Of a stretch of DNA of 64,000 nucleotides, positions 9,880 through 20,168 are shown piece by piece. Position numbers and translations under genes: made by a program. Under the pieces are notes generated by a model. The model did not search any database. It was not told the DNA's origin and saw only the letters and a list, made by a program, of their open reading frames with translations. Position 1 is the first letter of the stretch. Each line of letters begins with the position of its first letter. Source of the stretch: Lachnospiraceae bacterium (lineage in GTDB: Bacteria; Bacillota; Clostridia; Lachnospirales; Lachnospiraceae); NCBI GenBank assembly GCA_021203205.1, contig JAJQBQ010000061.1, positions 1-64,000 of the forward strand, read 5' to 3'.

Positions 9880-9964
9880 ATCGCTTGACTTTTTCCCTTT
9901 GAAGTGGTAAAACTCGGGGCGTTGCAAAAATATCCCTGAATGAACGTACAAACTCACGATACGA

Positions 9965-10008
9965 GGCATGCATGTGCCCGCTACGATGCGGGTCGTGTGT
10001 GCCTTTTT
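9965..10008 (+). terminator. Rho-independent terminator before the ATP synthase operon
   Basis: A 16-bp stem with one bulged U and some G-U pairs (left arm 9965-9981, right arm 9988-10003) has a 6-base loop and is followed directly by TTTTT. It separates the surface-protein genes from the atp operon. Confidence 0.8.
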
Positions 10009-10151
10009 GCGCGCTGGAAATTCCGTCCGGGCGAACCGCGCTGCCGAAACCGGCGGTATCTGCGGCGGACGGGATTAGCATGGAGGCTCTGATTTACGCC
10101 TGCCACGGAAAACAGATGGCCGGATGTGTCGGATTGTACAGCAAAAAAAAC

Positions 10152-10180
10152 TTGTTTTTGCCTGTAGTTGGTACTATGAT
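10152..10180 (+). promoter_or_regulatory. Candidate promoter of the atp operon
   Basis: TTGTTT at 10152-10157 and TATGAT at 10175-10180 have a 17-base spacer. It is placed 82 bases before atpB and after the terminator at 9965, which fits the first gene of an operon. The rest of the 9880-10261 gap shows no gene. Confidence 0.5.
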
Positions 10181-10261
10181 TCAGGGTTGAATGAAAAGAA
10201 CTCTCACAAAGTTGTCGAAATGTATCTTTCATTCACAAAACAGAAAGGAGGCGAAAAGAGC

Positions 10262-10948
10262 ATGGAGAATCTGGCGTCGAATCTGCTGGAAGAACTGAAC
10301 AGTGAGACAGCGTTTACGATTCCCATCTTCGGCGGGCTTGAGATTGCGGAGTCCACAGTTATGACGTGGATCATCATGGCGATTCTGGTATTAGCCTCGT
10401 TCCTGCTGACCAGAAACCTGAAAGTGACAGGAATCAGCAAAAGGCAGGCTGCCCTGGAAAGCGCGATTACCTGGCTCAACAACTTCGTGACAGAGATGAT
10501 CGGCGAAGAAGGAAAGCGTTATGTGCCCTGGCTGGTGACAGTGCTGCTCTACATAGGTGTGGCGAACGTGATCGGCATCTTCGGCGTGAAACCGCCGACC
10601 AAGGACATGAGTGTGACCATCGCGCTGGCGCTTTCAAGTATTATTCTCATTGAGGCGGCGGGCATCCGGGCAAAGGGTGTGGGCGGCTGGCTGAAGAGTT
10701 TTACGCAGCCGGTAGCCGTGGTAACGCCAATCAATATTCTGGAGATTGTCATCCGTCCGCTGTCTTTGTGCATGCGACTGTTCGGTAACGTGTTGGGCAG
10801 TTTCGTTATCATGGAGCTGATCAAGTCGGTGGTGCCGGTGTTTGTGCCGCTGGTGTTCAGCCTGTACTTTGACGTGTTCGACGGTCTGATCCAGGCGTAC
10901 GTATTTGTGTTTCTGACGGCGCTGTTTATTAAGGAGGCAATCGAATAG
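10262..10948 (+). CDS. atpB: F1Fo ATP synthase subunit a
   Basis: 228 residues, integral membrane stator subunit that forms the ion half-channels. The ATG at 10262 has AAAGGAGG 10 bases upstream. About six hydrophobic segments are visible. The essential Arg of the family sits in RPLSLCMRLFGNVLG near residue 180, in the known L-x-x-R-L-x-G-N context. The C-terminus LIQAYVFVFLTALFIKEAIE matches the family. It is the first gene of the atp cluster; no atpI was seen upstream. Confidence 0.95.
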   Translation: MENLASNLLEELNSETAFTIPIFGGLEIAESTVMTWIIMAILVLASFLLTRNLKVTGISKRQAALESAITWLNNFVTEMIGEEGKRYVPWLVTVLLYIGVANVIGIFGVKPPTKDMSVTIALALSSIILIEAAGIRAKGVGGWLKSFTQPVAVVTPINILEIVIRPLSLCMRLFGNVLGSFVIMELIKSVVPVFVPLVFSLYFDVFDGLIQAYVFVFLTALFIKEAIE

Positions 10949-10960
10949 GCCGAACGTGAA

Positions 10961-11080
10961 GAGGTACCGGAAAATAAGATAAGACGGACACGAAATTTAC
11001 AGAAGTATCGAAAATGAGATAAGGCGAAAGCGGAATTTACAGAAGTATCGAAAATGAGATAAGACAAAAACGGAATGATT
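10961..11080 (+). repeat. Three tandem 40-bp repeats between atpB and atpE
   Basis: Three units in exact 40-base register (10961-11000, 11001-11040, 11041-11080). Units 2 and 3 are nearly identical, beginning AGAAGTATCGAAAATGAGAT; unit 1 is more diverged. They lie in the transcribed atpB-atpE spacer. The role is unknown; it could tune mRNA processing or expression of the highly needed c subunit. Confidence 0.85.
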
Positions 11081-11137
11081 CCGAAGGATGTCCGCGGGGC
11101 GGACATGTAATTTTAATATGAAAAAGGAGATACAATC

Positions 11138-11359
11138 ATGGGTTATGTTGCGATTGGAGCCGCGGTTGCTGTTCTGACAGGCGCGGCAGCGGGTATCAGT
11201 ATCGGTATTGCTACTTCGAAGGCGGTGGATGCTATTGCAAGACAGCCGGAGGCGGACGGCAAGATTATGAAGAATCTGCTTCTTGGCTGCGCACTGGCGG
11301 AGGCGACGGCTATCTACGGGTTCGTTATTGCGCTGTTGATTATTTTGTTCCTTGGCTAA
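11138..11359 (+). CDS. atpE: F1Fo ATP synthase subunit c
   Basis: 73 residues forming two transmembrane helices with the polar loop ARQPEA between them, as in c-ring proteolipids. An AAAAAGGAGA ribosome site precedes the ATG. The ion-binding Glu lies in ALAEATAIYGFV. Compared with the sodium-binding c subunits of Ilyobacter/Propionigenium (Gln32, Glu65, Ser66, Thr67, Tyr70), the Gln, Glu, Thr and Tyr are present, while the Ser position is Ala. The coupling ion is therefore uncertain. Confidence 0.95.
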   Translation: MGYVAIGAAVAVLTGAAAGISIGIATSKAVDAIARQPEADGKIMKNLLLGCALAEATAIYGFVIALLIILFLG

Positions 11360-11500
11360 GTGTTCACGGAAAAAGACACCGATCGGGAAGAAGGCACAAA
11401 TTATCCGGAAAACTTCAGGAGATTTTGCAGAAGAGACAGGGCTTCCTTCCGATGCGGGACATGTAATAATTAGAAAAGGAAGAATGAAAGGAAGTATATC

Positions 11501-11977
11501 ATGCTTCGAATTGATTTAAACATTCTCTGGAATCTGATCAATATCGTTGTGCTGTTTGTGCTGCTGCGCATTTTCCTGTTTAAGCCTGTGAATAAGATTC
11601 TGGAGGCCCGCCAGGCTCTGGTGGACGACCAGATACGGCAGGCGAACGAGACGCAGGCGCTTGCGGACAGCGCAAAGGCTGAGTACGAGGCGCGCCTCGC
11701 AGACGCTGAGGGCGAGTCCGTGAAGATCACGGAGGAAGCACACGCGAAGGCCGAGAAAGAACGGCTGCGCATCGTGGATCAGGCAAATGCCGAGGCGGAT
11801 CAGATTAAGGAGAAGGCGAAGGCGGAGGCCATGCGCGAGACAGACCGCATGCGCGGGGAGGCCAATGAGGCCATCCGCGACATGGTGGTGGATGCGGCCG
11901 CGAAGATTGTGGGTGCCGGCGAGGATGCGGAGAGCGATAAAAAGCTCTATGATAAGTTCCTGGCGCAGGCGAACTGA
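11501..11977 (+). CDS. atpF: F1Fo ATP synthase subunit b
   Basis: 158 residues. The N-terminal membrane helix (about 8-27, LWNLINIVVLFVLLRIFLF) is followed by the family-typical FKPVNKILEAR and a long Ala/Glu/Lys-rich coiled coil that forms the peripheral stalk. GAAAGGAAG precedes the ATG. The gene ends 24 bases before the fused alpha gene. In most operons atpH (delta) would come next; here it is absent as a separate gene. The C-terminus of b normally binds delta and so should contact the delta-like domain of the next protein. Confidence 0.93.
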   Translation: MLRIDLNILWNLINIVVLFVLLRIFLFKPVNKILEARQALVDDQIRQANETQALADSAKAEYEARLADAEGESVKITEEAHAKAEKERLRIVDQANAEADQIKEKAKAEAMRETDRMRGEANEAIRDMVVDAAAKIVGAGEDAESDKKLYDKFLAQAN

Positions 11978-12001
11978 AAATAGCAATTTTTGGAGGCTGT
12001 C

Positions 12002-13801
12002 ATGTATAAGAAAGAAAACGAAAAGGAACCGATCCTGGTCCGCTTAAGATATGTGACTTTGCCGGATGAGGAACAGCTGGAGAAATTTCGCCTGTTTGCA
12101 AAAAGTAAGTGTGACGGCGCGGAATTTGAATTTGTGACGGAACAGGATGAATCCCTGGGCGGCGGCTTCATCTTAAGCATCGGAAGCCTGGAGTACGACT
12201 GGTCTACCAGCGGACGAATCCGGCAGATGCAGGAACGCTTAAAGTCGGCGGTCGAGGTGCGTCATCAGGCGGGGCTCGAGGGCCTTGTTTCCATATTAAA
12301 AAGTGAGATAACGGATTTTGACCTGGAGGCGACGGGCCGGGAGGTCGGGCGTGTGCTTCGGGTCGGCGACGGCATCGCGGCCCTTGAGGGGTTGGATCAC
12401 GCCATGTACGGCGAGATCATCCAGTTTGAAAACGGCATAAAGGGCATGGTGCAGGACATCCGCAGGGATGAGATTTCCTGCATCCTGTTTGGACGCGACA
12501 CCGGCATCCGCCAGGGAACGCGCGCCATGCGCACCGGCAAAAAGGCCGGCATCCCGGTGGGCGAAGAATTCCTTGGCAGGGTGGTGGACCCGCTGGGCGC
12601 ACCCATCGACGGTATGGGCGACATCCATGAGGCCGGTTACCGGCCGATGGAGCAGGAAGCGCCCGGCATCGTGGACCGGCAGCCGGTGGCACAGCCGCTG
12701 GAGACCGGCATTCTCGCCATTGATTCCATGTTTCCCATCGGCCGCGGGCAAAGGGAATTGATCATCGGCGACCGTCAGACCGGGAAGACATCCATCGCCA
12801 TGGATACCATCGCGAATCAGAAGGGCAAGGATGTCATCTGTATCTATGTCGCCATAGGCCAGAAGGCATCGACGGTGGCAAAGCTGGTGAATAACCTGCG
12901 TCTGCAGGATGCCATGGAATACTGTGTTATCGTGGCAGCGACCGCGTCGGATCCGGCGCCGCTGCAGTACATTGCGCCTTATTCGGCCACATCCATGGCG
13001 GAATATTTCATGCATCAGGGGAAGGATGTTCTAATCGTCTATGACGATCTCTCGAAGCACGCGGTGGCGTACCGCGCACTTTCACTGCTGTTGGAGCGCT
13101 CTCCGGGGCGTGAGGCTTACCCGGGCGATGTATTTTATCTGCATTCGAGATTACTGGAGCGCGCGAGCCGCCTGACGGTCGAACAGGGCGGCGGTTCCAT
13201 CACGGCGCTCCCGATTATAGAGACCCAGGCCGGCGACGTATCCGCGTACATTCCGACCAACGTCATTTCCATCACCGACGGGCAGATTTTCCTGGAGAGC
13301 GACCTGTTCTTCGCGGGGCAGCGCCCGGCGGTCAACGTGGGACTTTCCGTTTCCCGTGTGGGCGGTGCGGCGCAGACGAAGGCTATGAAAAAAGCGGCAG
13401 GAAGCGTCAGGATCGACCTGGCGCAGTACCGGGAGATTGAGGTGTTCACGCAGTTTTCCTCTGACCTGGATCCGGCAACGCTGGAGCAGTTAAACTACGG
13501 CAGCGGCCTGATGGAGCTGTTAAAACAGCCGCTGGGCAGCCCGCTCTCCATGGCGGAGCAGGTCATTTCCCTGTGTGCGGCCACCTCGAAGGTGATGCTC
13601 ACCGTGCCGAAGGCCGACATCAAGGCGTTCCAGGCTGCGATGCTGGATGATTTTAAGGTAAATCACGCGGACATTGTGGAGCGGCTGGAGACCACGAAGA
13701 AGCTGGACGATGAGTTGAAGAGTGAGATCGTGGAGATTGCAAAGGCATTTCTTGAGAAATGGAAGGCAGAGCGGGCGTTAAGTCCGGCAGTGATTTCGTG
13801 A
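12002..13801 (+). CDS. atpA: ATP synthase delta(C-terminal)-alpha fusion
   Basis: 599 residues, about 95 longer than a usual alpha subunit. The ATG at 12002 is chosen for GGAGG five bases upstream. Residues about 1-85 read as the C-terminal domain of delta (VRLRYVTLPDEEQLEKF, then SLGGGFILSIGSLEYDWS, matching the delta pattern of GGF(V/I)(I/L)xIGxxxxDxS). The alpha N-terminal barrel begins near residue 97. The P-loop is GDRQTGKT with Lys262, and the alpha arginine-finger/C-terminal regions are present. No stop or frameshift separates the parts and no other delta gene lies between atpF and atpG. The N-terminal helical domain of delta is missing. I infer one polypeptide that serves as alpha and part of the stator cap, or a fusion that is processed or present on only one of three alphas. 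Confidence 0.9.
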   Translation: MYKKENEKEPILVRLRYVTLPDEEQLEKFRLFAKSKCDGAEFEFVTEQDESLGGGFILSIGSLEYDWSTSGRIRQMQERLKSAVEVRHQAGLEGLVSILKSEITDFDLEATGREVGRVLRVGDGIAALEGLDHAMYGEIIQFENGIKGMVQDIRRDEISCILFGRDTGIRQGTRAMRTGKKAGIPVGEEFLGRVVDPLGAPIDGMGDIHEAGYRPMEQEAPGIVDRQPVAQPLETGILAIDSMFPIGRGQRELIIGDRQTGKTSIAMDTIANQKGKDVICIYVAIGQKASTVAKLVNNLRLQDAMEYCVIVAATASDPAPLQYIAPYSATSMAEYFMHQGKDVLIVYDDLSKHAVAYRALSLLLERSPGREAYPGDVFYLHSRLLERASRLTVEQGGGSITALPIIETQAGDVSAYIPTNVISITDGQIFLESDLFFAGQRPAVNVGLSVSRVGGAAQTKAMKKAAGSVRIDLAQYREIEVFTQFSSDLDPATLEQLNYGSGLMELLKQPLGSPLSMAEQVISLCAATSKVMLTVPKADIKAFQAAMLDDFKVNHADIVERLETTKKLDDELKSEIVEIAKAFLEKWKAERALSPAVIS

Positions 13802-13966
13802 AATAATGAGTGTTGCTGTCCACTTGAGCAAACGTTGAGTCTTTCTCTGAATTGTAGATAACGAGAGGGATATCATCTTTGCGATAAGGTCTGTATCAGG
13901 ACGCGAAAGATAAATGAAAAAATCGAACAAGTCACGGGATTATCTTAAAGTGAGGTGAGGACTGCT

Positions 13967-14869
13967 ATGCCGAATACCAGGGAGATACAGGAGCGACGAA
14001 AAAGCATCGGCGACACGATGAAAATCACCAACGCGATGTACATGATTTCTTCCACAAAACTCCGCAAAGCAAGGCGCGAGCTGGATGTGACGGAGCGCTA
14101 CTTCTACACGCTCCAGTCGGTGATCGCCCGCATGCTGCGCCACATGCCCGCAGAGGTGGGGGCGCACCGCTATATTGAAAATGAAAAACACTCCGCAGGA
14201 GACCCGAAGAGTCTGACCGCCGGTTTCCTGGTGATCACGGCGGACAAGGGCATGGCCGGTGCCTACAACCACAATGTCTTAAAGGCCGTAGAGGAGGAGA
14301 TGAAAAACTTTGCGGATTCGAAGCTTTTGGTGGTAGGCGAGGTTGGGCGACAGTACTTCCACACGAAGGGTATCCCTGTGGAGGAACACTTTCTCTACAC
14401 GGCCCAGAACCCGACACAGCACCGGGCAAGGCTCATCAGCGCCAAGATCCTCGACATGTACGACGAAGGTCTGGTGGACGAGGTTTATGTGGTATACACC
14501 AGTATGCTCAACGCGGCCGCCACGGAGACCCGCTTCGAGCAGCTCCTGCCGCTTTTCCGGCCGGATTTCAGTGGCGAGGCGATCCCCATGGAGGTCTACC
14601 ACGAGGAATTCCGCTTCGAGCCGTCCCTTGACGCGGTAATGGACAATGTCATCCCGGAATATGTGCTCGGTTACGTGTACGGTGCGCTGATGGAGTCTTA
14701 CTGCAGCGAGCACAGCGCCCGCATGACGGCCATGCAGTCGGCGAACGACAGCGCGAAGCAAATGCTGGCGGAGCTCTCCGTGGAGTACAACCGTGTGCGC
14801 CAGGGAGCCATCACGCAGCAGATCACAGAGGTCGCGGGCGGGGCCAGAGCGCAGAAGAAGCATAAGTGA
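13967..14869 (+). CDS. atpG: F1Fo ATP synthase subunit gamma
   Basis: 300 residues forming the central rotor shaft. The ATG at 13967 follows AGGTGAGG. The conserved N-terminal coil (EIQERRKSIGDTMKITNAMY) and C-terminal coil (RQGAITQQITEVAGGA) are clear. It sits in the standard place between alpha and beta. The 165-base spacer from atpA contains no gene. Confidence 0.95.
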   Translation: MPNTREIQERRKSIGDTMKITNAMYMISSTKLRKARRELDVTERYFYTLQSVIARMLRHMPAEVGAHRYIENEKHSAGDPKSLTAGFLVITADKGMAGAYNHNVLKAVEEEMKNFADSKLLVVGEVGRQYFHTKGIPVEEHFLYTAQNPTQHRARLISAKILDMYDEGLVDEVYVVYTSMLNAAATETRFEQLLPLFRPDFSGEAIPMEVYHEEFRFEPSLDAVMDNVIPEYVLGYVYGALMESYCSEHSARMTAMQSANDSAKQMLAELSVEYNRVRQGAITQQITEVAGGARAQKKHK

Positions 14870-14870
14870 T

Positions 14871-16541
<1,671 letters not shown>

Positions 16542-16542
16542 T

Positions 16543-16953
16543 ATGGCATCGTTTTTCTTAAAAATACTGGCCTGTGACAAGATCTTCTTTCAGGGACACT
16601 GCGAATCGGTAGTTCTTCCGGGAATCGACGGCGAGTACGCTTTCATGGCGCACCACGAGGAGGAGATCGCCGCGGTGGCTCCCGGGGAGATGCGCTTTCG
16701 GCTGGAAGACGGAACGTGGCGTTCGGCCATCGTGGGCGGCGGTATCGCGGCGGTGGCGAATAACCGTGTCAACGTGCTGGTGCAGACTGCGGAGCGCCCG
16801 GAGGACATTGACGCGGTGCGCGCGCAGGAGGAGCTGGAGCGGGCGCAGGAAGCCATCCGCCAGAAGCAGTCCATCCACGAGTACCGCATCACGCAGGCTT
16901 CGATTGTGAGGGCCATGTCAAGGCTGAAAAAGTCGAAGAAAAATATTGTGTAA
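16543..16953 (+). CDS. atpC: F1Fo ATP synthase subunit epsilon
   Basis: 136 residues. The start codon lies one base after the atpD stop, implying translational coupling. It has an N-terminal beta-sandwich (VVLPGIDGEYAFMAHHEEEIAAVAPG) and a C-terminal helical hairpin rich in Gln/Arg/Ala. It regulates ATP hydrolysis and couples gamma to the c-ring. It is the last gene of the atp operon. Confidence 0.93.
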   Translation: MASFFLKILACDKIFFQGHCESVVLPGIDGEYAFMAHHEEEIAAVAPGEMRFRLEDGTWRSAIVGGGIAAVANNRVNVLVQTAERPEDIDAVRAQEELERAQEAIRQKQSIHEYRITQASIVRAMSRLKKSKKNIV

Positions 16954-16958
16954 CACAA

Positions 16959-17163
16959 GTGTTACTATTCACGGTCGGCCTTAAGTGATTGAATATGTCC
17001 ACTGCGAGCTTGCTCGTAAGGGGACATATTCAATCACTTAAGGGTGACTGTGTAACAGTCACCTCCCCCTCATGAGCAAAAACTTCGCGAAATTTATCGG
17101 TTTCATGAAGTGCTGGTCGAAGTTTTTGCGAATGTGGGAGAGGCAGACCGTGAATAGTAACAC
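16959..17163. repeat. Nested inverted-repeat element of 205 bp
   Basis: Outer arms of 18 bp are perfect (16959-16976 against 17146-17163, containing GTTACTATTCACGG). Inside are a perfect 22-bp inverted repeat (16979-17000 with 17022-17043), a small palindrome GGTGACTG/CAGTCACC at 17043-17063, and a third imperfect 26-bp pair whose arms contain CAAAAACTTCG and CGAAGTTTTTG. No protein is encoded. Words of this element recur at 39230-39260 (reverse complement) and 42379-42393, so it looks like a dispersed, non-autonomous repeat. Confidence 0.8.
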
Positions 17164-17178
17164 ACACAGAACTACAAT

Positions 17179-17243
17179 AGCCACATTTGCGATTCTGTGA
17201 TCGTGAAAATTCACGGTCATATTTCGCTTATGTGGCTTTTTTT
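17179..17243 (+). terminator. Terminator of the atp operon
   Basis: A long imperfect stem whose base is AGCCACAT / ATGTGGCT and whose tip is CGTGAA/TTCACG is followed by seven T residues (17237-17243). The stretch 17244-17442 up to the next gene holds no gene I can support; it is AT-rich and presumably carries the next promoter. Confidence 0.75.
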
Positions 17244-17442
17244 ATGTTTGCAATCCGAAATTTACCCCCAGGGTTTCATGTGCAATCGGGTAATGTGGCT
17301 TTTTTCGTCGCAAAACACGTAGACAGATGATAAAAACTGTGCTAAATTTATAAAAATTTTGTAAAACGCGCTGCAATCATTATCTGCAATCAGAAAAACG
17401 CGGCGGGAAAACAAGAGGGAAACGAGAGGCAAAACGATACAC

Positions 17443-19125
17443 ATGGAACCATACAGACAGAGAGACCATCTGGAATATCCGGCGCTGACTATGTACCAGA
17501 TGGTGGAGAGAGTTGCAAATCAGTATCCGAAGGAGCCGGCCTACGAATTTTATGGCACAAAGACATCGTATGAGGCATTTGTAAAAAGAATTGAGCGGGC
17601 TGCCAGGGCATTTCTGGCGCTGGGCATCGGCGAGGGGGATGTGGTGACCGTCTGCATGCCCAACACGCCGCAGGCGCTGGACTGTTTTTACGCTCTGAAC
17701 CGCATCGGTGCGGTGGCCAATATGGTGCACCCCCAGTCCGCGAAGAGCGAAATCACATTTTATCTGACAATATCCGAGAGTAAGGCTATTCTGACGGTGG
17801 ATCTTTTTTATGAGACCGTGGAAGCGGCGCTGGCAGGGGTTCCGCAGCAGGTGACTGTGCTGGTCGCCCGCATTCAGGACGAGCTGAACCCGGTTCTGTG
17901 GGCGGCCTACACCGCAAAGGCCGGGCGGCATTATCTCAAATACCCGAACACCGACCATGCGGTTCTGTGGAAAAAGTTTTTAAAAAGCGGCGCCGGGCAG
18001 ACTTTGCCGGACGCGGCCTTTGACTGTCACCGCACGGCGGCGATCCTGTATTCCGGCGGCACCAGCGGCACACCGAAAGGAATCTGCCTGTCGGACTATA
18101 ACTTTAATGCCTGTGCGCTGCAGTCGGTGGAGGCCATCGGCGTGACCTTTCGCACCGGCTTAAAGATGCTGAGCTGTATGCCGTGCTTCCACGGCTTTGG
18201 ACTGGGCATCAACCTGCACACGGTGCTGATCCACGGCGCTTGCTGCATCCTCATGCCGACATTTAACAATAAAAGCTACGCAAATATGCTCGTGAAAAAG
18301 AAACCGGATTTCATAGCCGGTGTGCCGACCATCTATCAGGCACTTCTGCATGCGCCGGGGCTGGAGAGTGCGGATCTAAGCTTTTTGCAGGGCATGTTCT
18401 GCGGCGGCGATTCGCTGAAAGTGGAATTAAAACGCCGCGTGGATGCGTTTTTAAAAGAACACGGCGCCGAAATTCAGGTGCGCGAGGGTTACGGCCTCAC
18501 CGAGTGCGTGACTGCGAGCTGCCTGACGCCGCGCGATACATGGAAGGAGGGCAGCATCGGGCTGCCATACCCGGACACCAGCTACTGCATCGTGCGGCCG
18601 GGCACGGATGAAGAGCTTCCCAGAGGTCAGGAGGGCGAGATTATCCTTACCGGGCCGACCGTGATGAGCGGCTACCTGAAAAATCCGGAGGAAACTGCGG
18701 AGGCCCTGCGCGTGCTCGCGGACGGGCGCACCTGGCTTTACACCGGCGACCTGGGCTATATGGATGAGGAGGGCTATGTCTATTACAGCCAGCGCATCAA
18801 GCGCATGATCATCACCAACGGCTACAATGTGTATCCGGGGCGGGTGGAAAATGTCATTGACGAGTGCCCGGAGGTGGACTACAGCTGCGTCATCGGCGTT
18901 AAGGATCCCCGGCGGATGCGCCGGGTAAAGGCGTATATCGTCCTGAAAGAGGGAGTCGCAGGCGACGACGCATGCCGGGAGCGCATTCTGCAATACCTTC
19001 GTCAGCACATCGCCCGCTATGCCCTGCCGCGGGAGATCGAGTTCCGCGATGAGCTTCCGAAAACGCTGGTCGGCAAGGTCGCTTACCGAAAGCTGGAGGA
19101 AGAGGAGGAAGCGAAATGGAGATGA
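17443..19125 (+). CDS. AMP-forming acyl-CoA synthetase/ligase
   Basis: 560 residues of the ANL superfamily, which activates a carboxylic acid with ATP and loads it on CoA. The AMP-binding loop is YSGGTSGTPKG (about 203-213), followed by YGLTE (about 349), YTGDLGYMDEEG (about 431) and ITNGYNVYPGRVE. The C-terminal catalytic Lys is in LVGKVAYRKL near residue 546. The ATG at 17443 has only a weak GAGAGG site. Its stop codon overlaps the next gene by 10 bases. The pocket residues do not reveal the substrate; medium/long-chain fatty or aryl acids are possible. Confidence 0.88.
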   Translation: MEPYRQRDHLEYPALTMYQMVERVANQYPKEPAYEFYGTKTSYEAFVKRIERAARAFLALGIGEGDVVTVCMPNTPQALDCFYALNRIGAVANMVHPQSAKSEITFYLTISESKAILTVDLFYETVEAALAGVPQQVTVLVARIQDELNPVLWAAYTAKAGRHYLKYPNTDHAVLWKKFLKSGAGQTLPDAAFDCHRTAAILYSGGTSGTPKGICLSDYNFNACALQSVEAIGVTFRTGLKMLSCMPCFHGFGLGINLHTVLIHGACCILMPTFNNKSYANMLVKKKPDFIAGVPTIYQALLHAPGLESADLSFLQGMFCGGDSLKVELKRRVDAFLKEHGAEIQVREGYGLTECVTASCLTPRDTWKEGSIGLPYPDTSYCIVRPGTDEELPRGQEGEIILTGPTVMSGYLKNPEETAEALRVLADGRTWLYTGDLGYMDEEGYVYYSQRIKRMIITNGYNVYPGRVENVIDECPEVDYSCVIGVKDPRRMRRVKAYIVLKEGVAGDDACRERILQYLRQHIARYALPREIEFRDELPKTLVGKVAYRKLEEEEEAKWR

Positions 19126-20081
19126 TCTGGTGCGGGACCGCCAGCCTGATCCTGCGGGAACAGGGCACGGTGATCGCCTTTGATCCGTTCGGGAAACTCC
19201 CGGTTCACGGATTTTCGAAAAAAATACACCATATTCCCCATGAGAAGGAATACCGGGAGGCGACGGATGTGTTCGTGACGCACGGTCATTTCGACCACAT
19301 TTATCACATCCCGCAGATTTACCGGGACAGAAGGGTGCGCATCTACTGTACCAACGCTCCCGCGGAAACGCTGGAAAAGCACGGTATCCCGGACATGGAA
19401 ATCGTAAAAATCGCACCCGGCTGGAGCGGAGATGTCGGCCCGTTTCATATTACGGCGTACCAGGGTCGGCACTGCAAATTCGATCTGCCGATGGTGTTTG
19501 AAATTTTGCGCAGGCCGCAGGCCTGGCGGCATTTCTTTTATTCTCTGCATTTGGCGACAATGAGCTTAAGCTATCCGGAGAATAAGGAAATACTGCTGTA
19601 TGAGGTGAAGCTATATTCAAGGCAAACATCACGGGAAATGCCGACAGTGCCGCCAAAAGGGAGACCGGATGGGAAAGGTGAATCTGAGCCGAAAGGAGCG
19701 TTGCCGGAAGAATCAACAGGAATATTTGGCCGCAGGGCAAAGAAAGCAACGGAACTGTCGGTCGGGAGAGAGCCGAAAGTGGGAGCGGATTTCCGAATCC
19801 AGATCATGGGCAGCATGAATCTGGATCCGAATGTCACGTACCCCACCGGCGCGGACGTGCTGGTTTTGCCGCTGCAGGGGCGCAGCGATCAGGACGAGTA
19901 CGCAGTGCAGTTTGTGGAACGGCTGCGGCCGAAGCTGGTTTTACTCGACCATTATGACGACGCATTTCCGCCGATTTCGAAGGATGTGGACGTATCGGGT
20001 TTTGTAAGAAACGTGGAGGAGCGCCTGCGCATTCCGTGCCGGGCGATGAAAGAAGGGGAAATTCTTCTCCGGGAATCCTGA
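19116..20081 (+). CDS. Metallo-beta-lactamase-fold hydrolase
   Basis: 321 residues. The zinc motif HGHFDH is at residues 56-61, and further ligand candidates lie in GRHCKF and LLDHYDD near the end. Start ATG 19116 with AGGAGG 8 bases upstream, inside the end of the acyl-CoA ligase gene (10-base overlap), so the two are coupled. A Lys/Glu/Pro-rich, low-complexity segment of about 60 residues (about 165-225) interrupts the fold and looks like an insertion. The family hydrolyses esters, lactones or phosphoesters; the substrate is not evident. Confidence 0.8.
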   Translation: MEMIWCGTASLILREQGTVIAFDPFGKLPVHGFSKKIHHIPHEKEYREATDVFVTHGHFDHIYHIPQIYRDRRVRIYCTNAPAETLEKHGIPDMEIVKIAPGWSGDVGPFHITAYQGRHCKFDLPMVFEILRRPQAWRHFFYSLHLATMSLSYPENKEILLYEVKLYSRQTSREMPTVPPKGRPDGKGESEPKGALPEESTGIFGRRAKKATELSVGREPKVGADFRIQIMGSMNLDPNVTYPTGADVLVLPLQGRSDQDEYAVQFVERLRPKLVLLDHYDDAFPPISKDVDVSGFVRNVEERLRIPCRAMKEGEILLRES

Positions 20082-20168
20082 TGATATTTTTTTGAAATCC
20101 CGGGGAGACAGGTTACTGTTTGGGTTTGTTTCCGGAAGACCACGAGTTTTATACAGGAGGACGGATTT

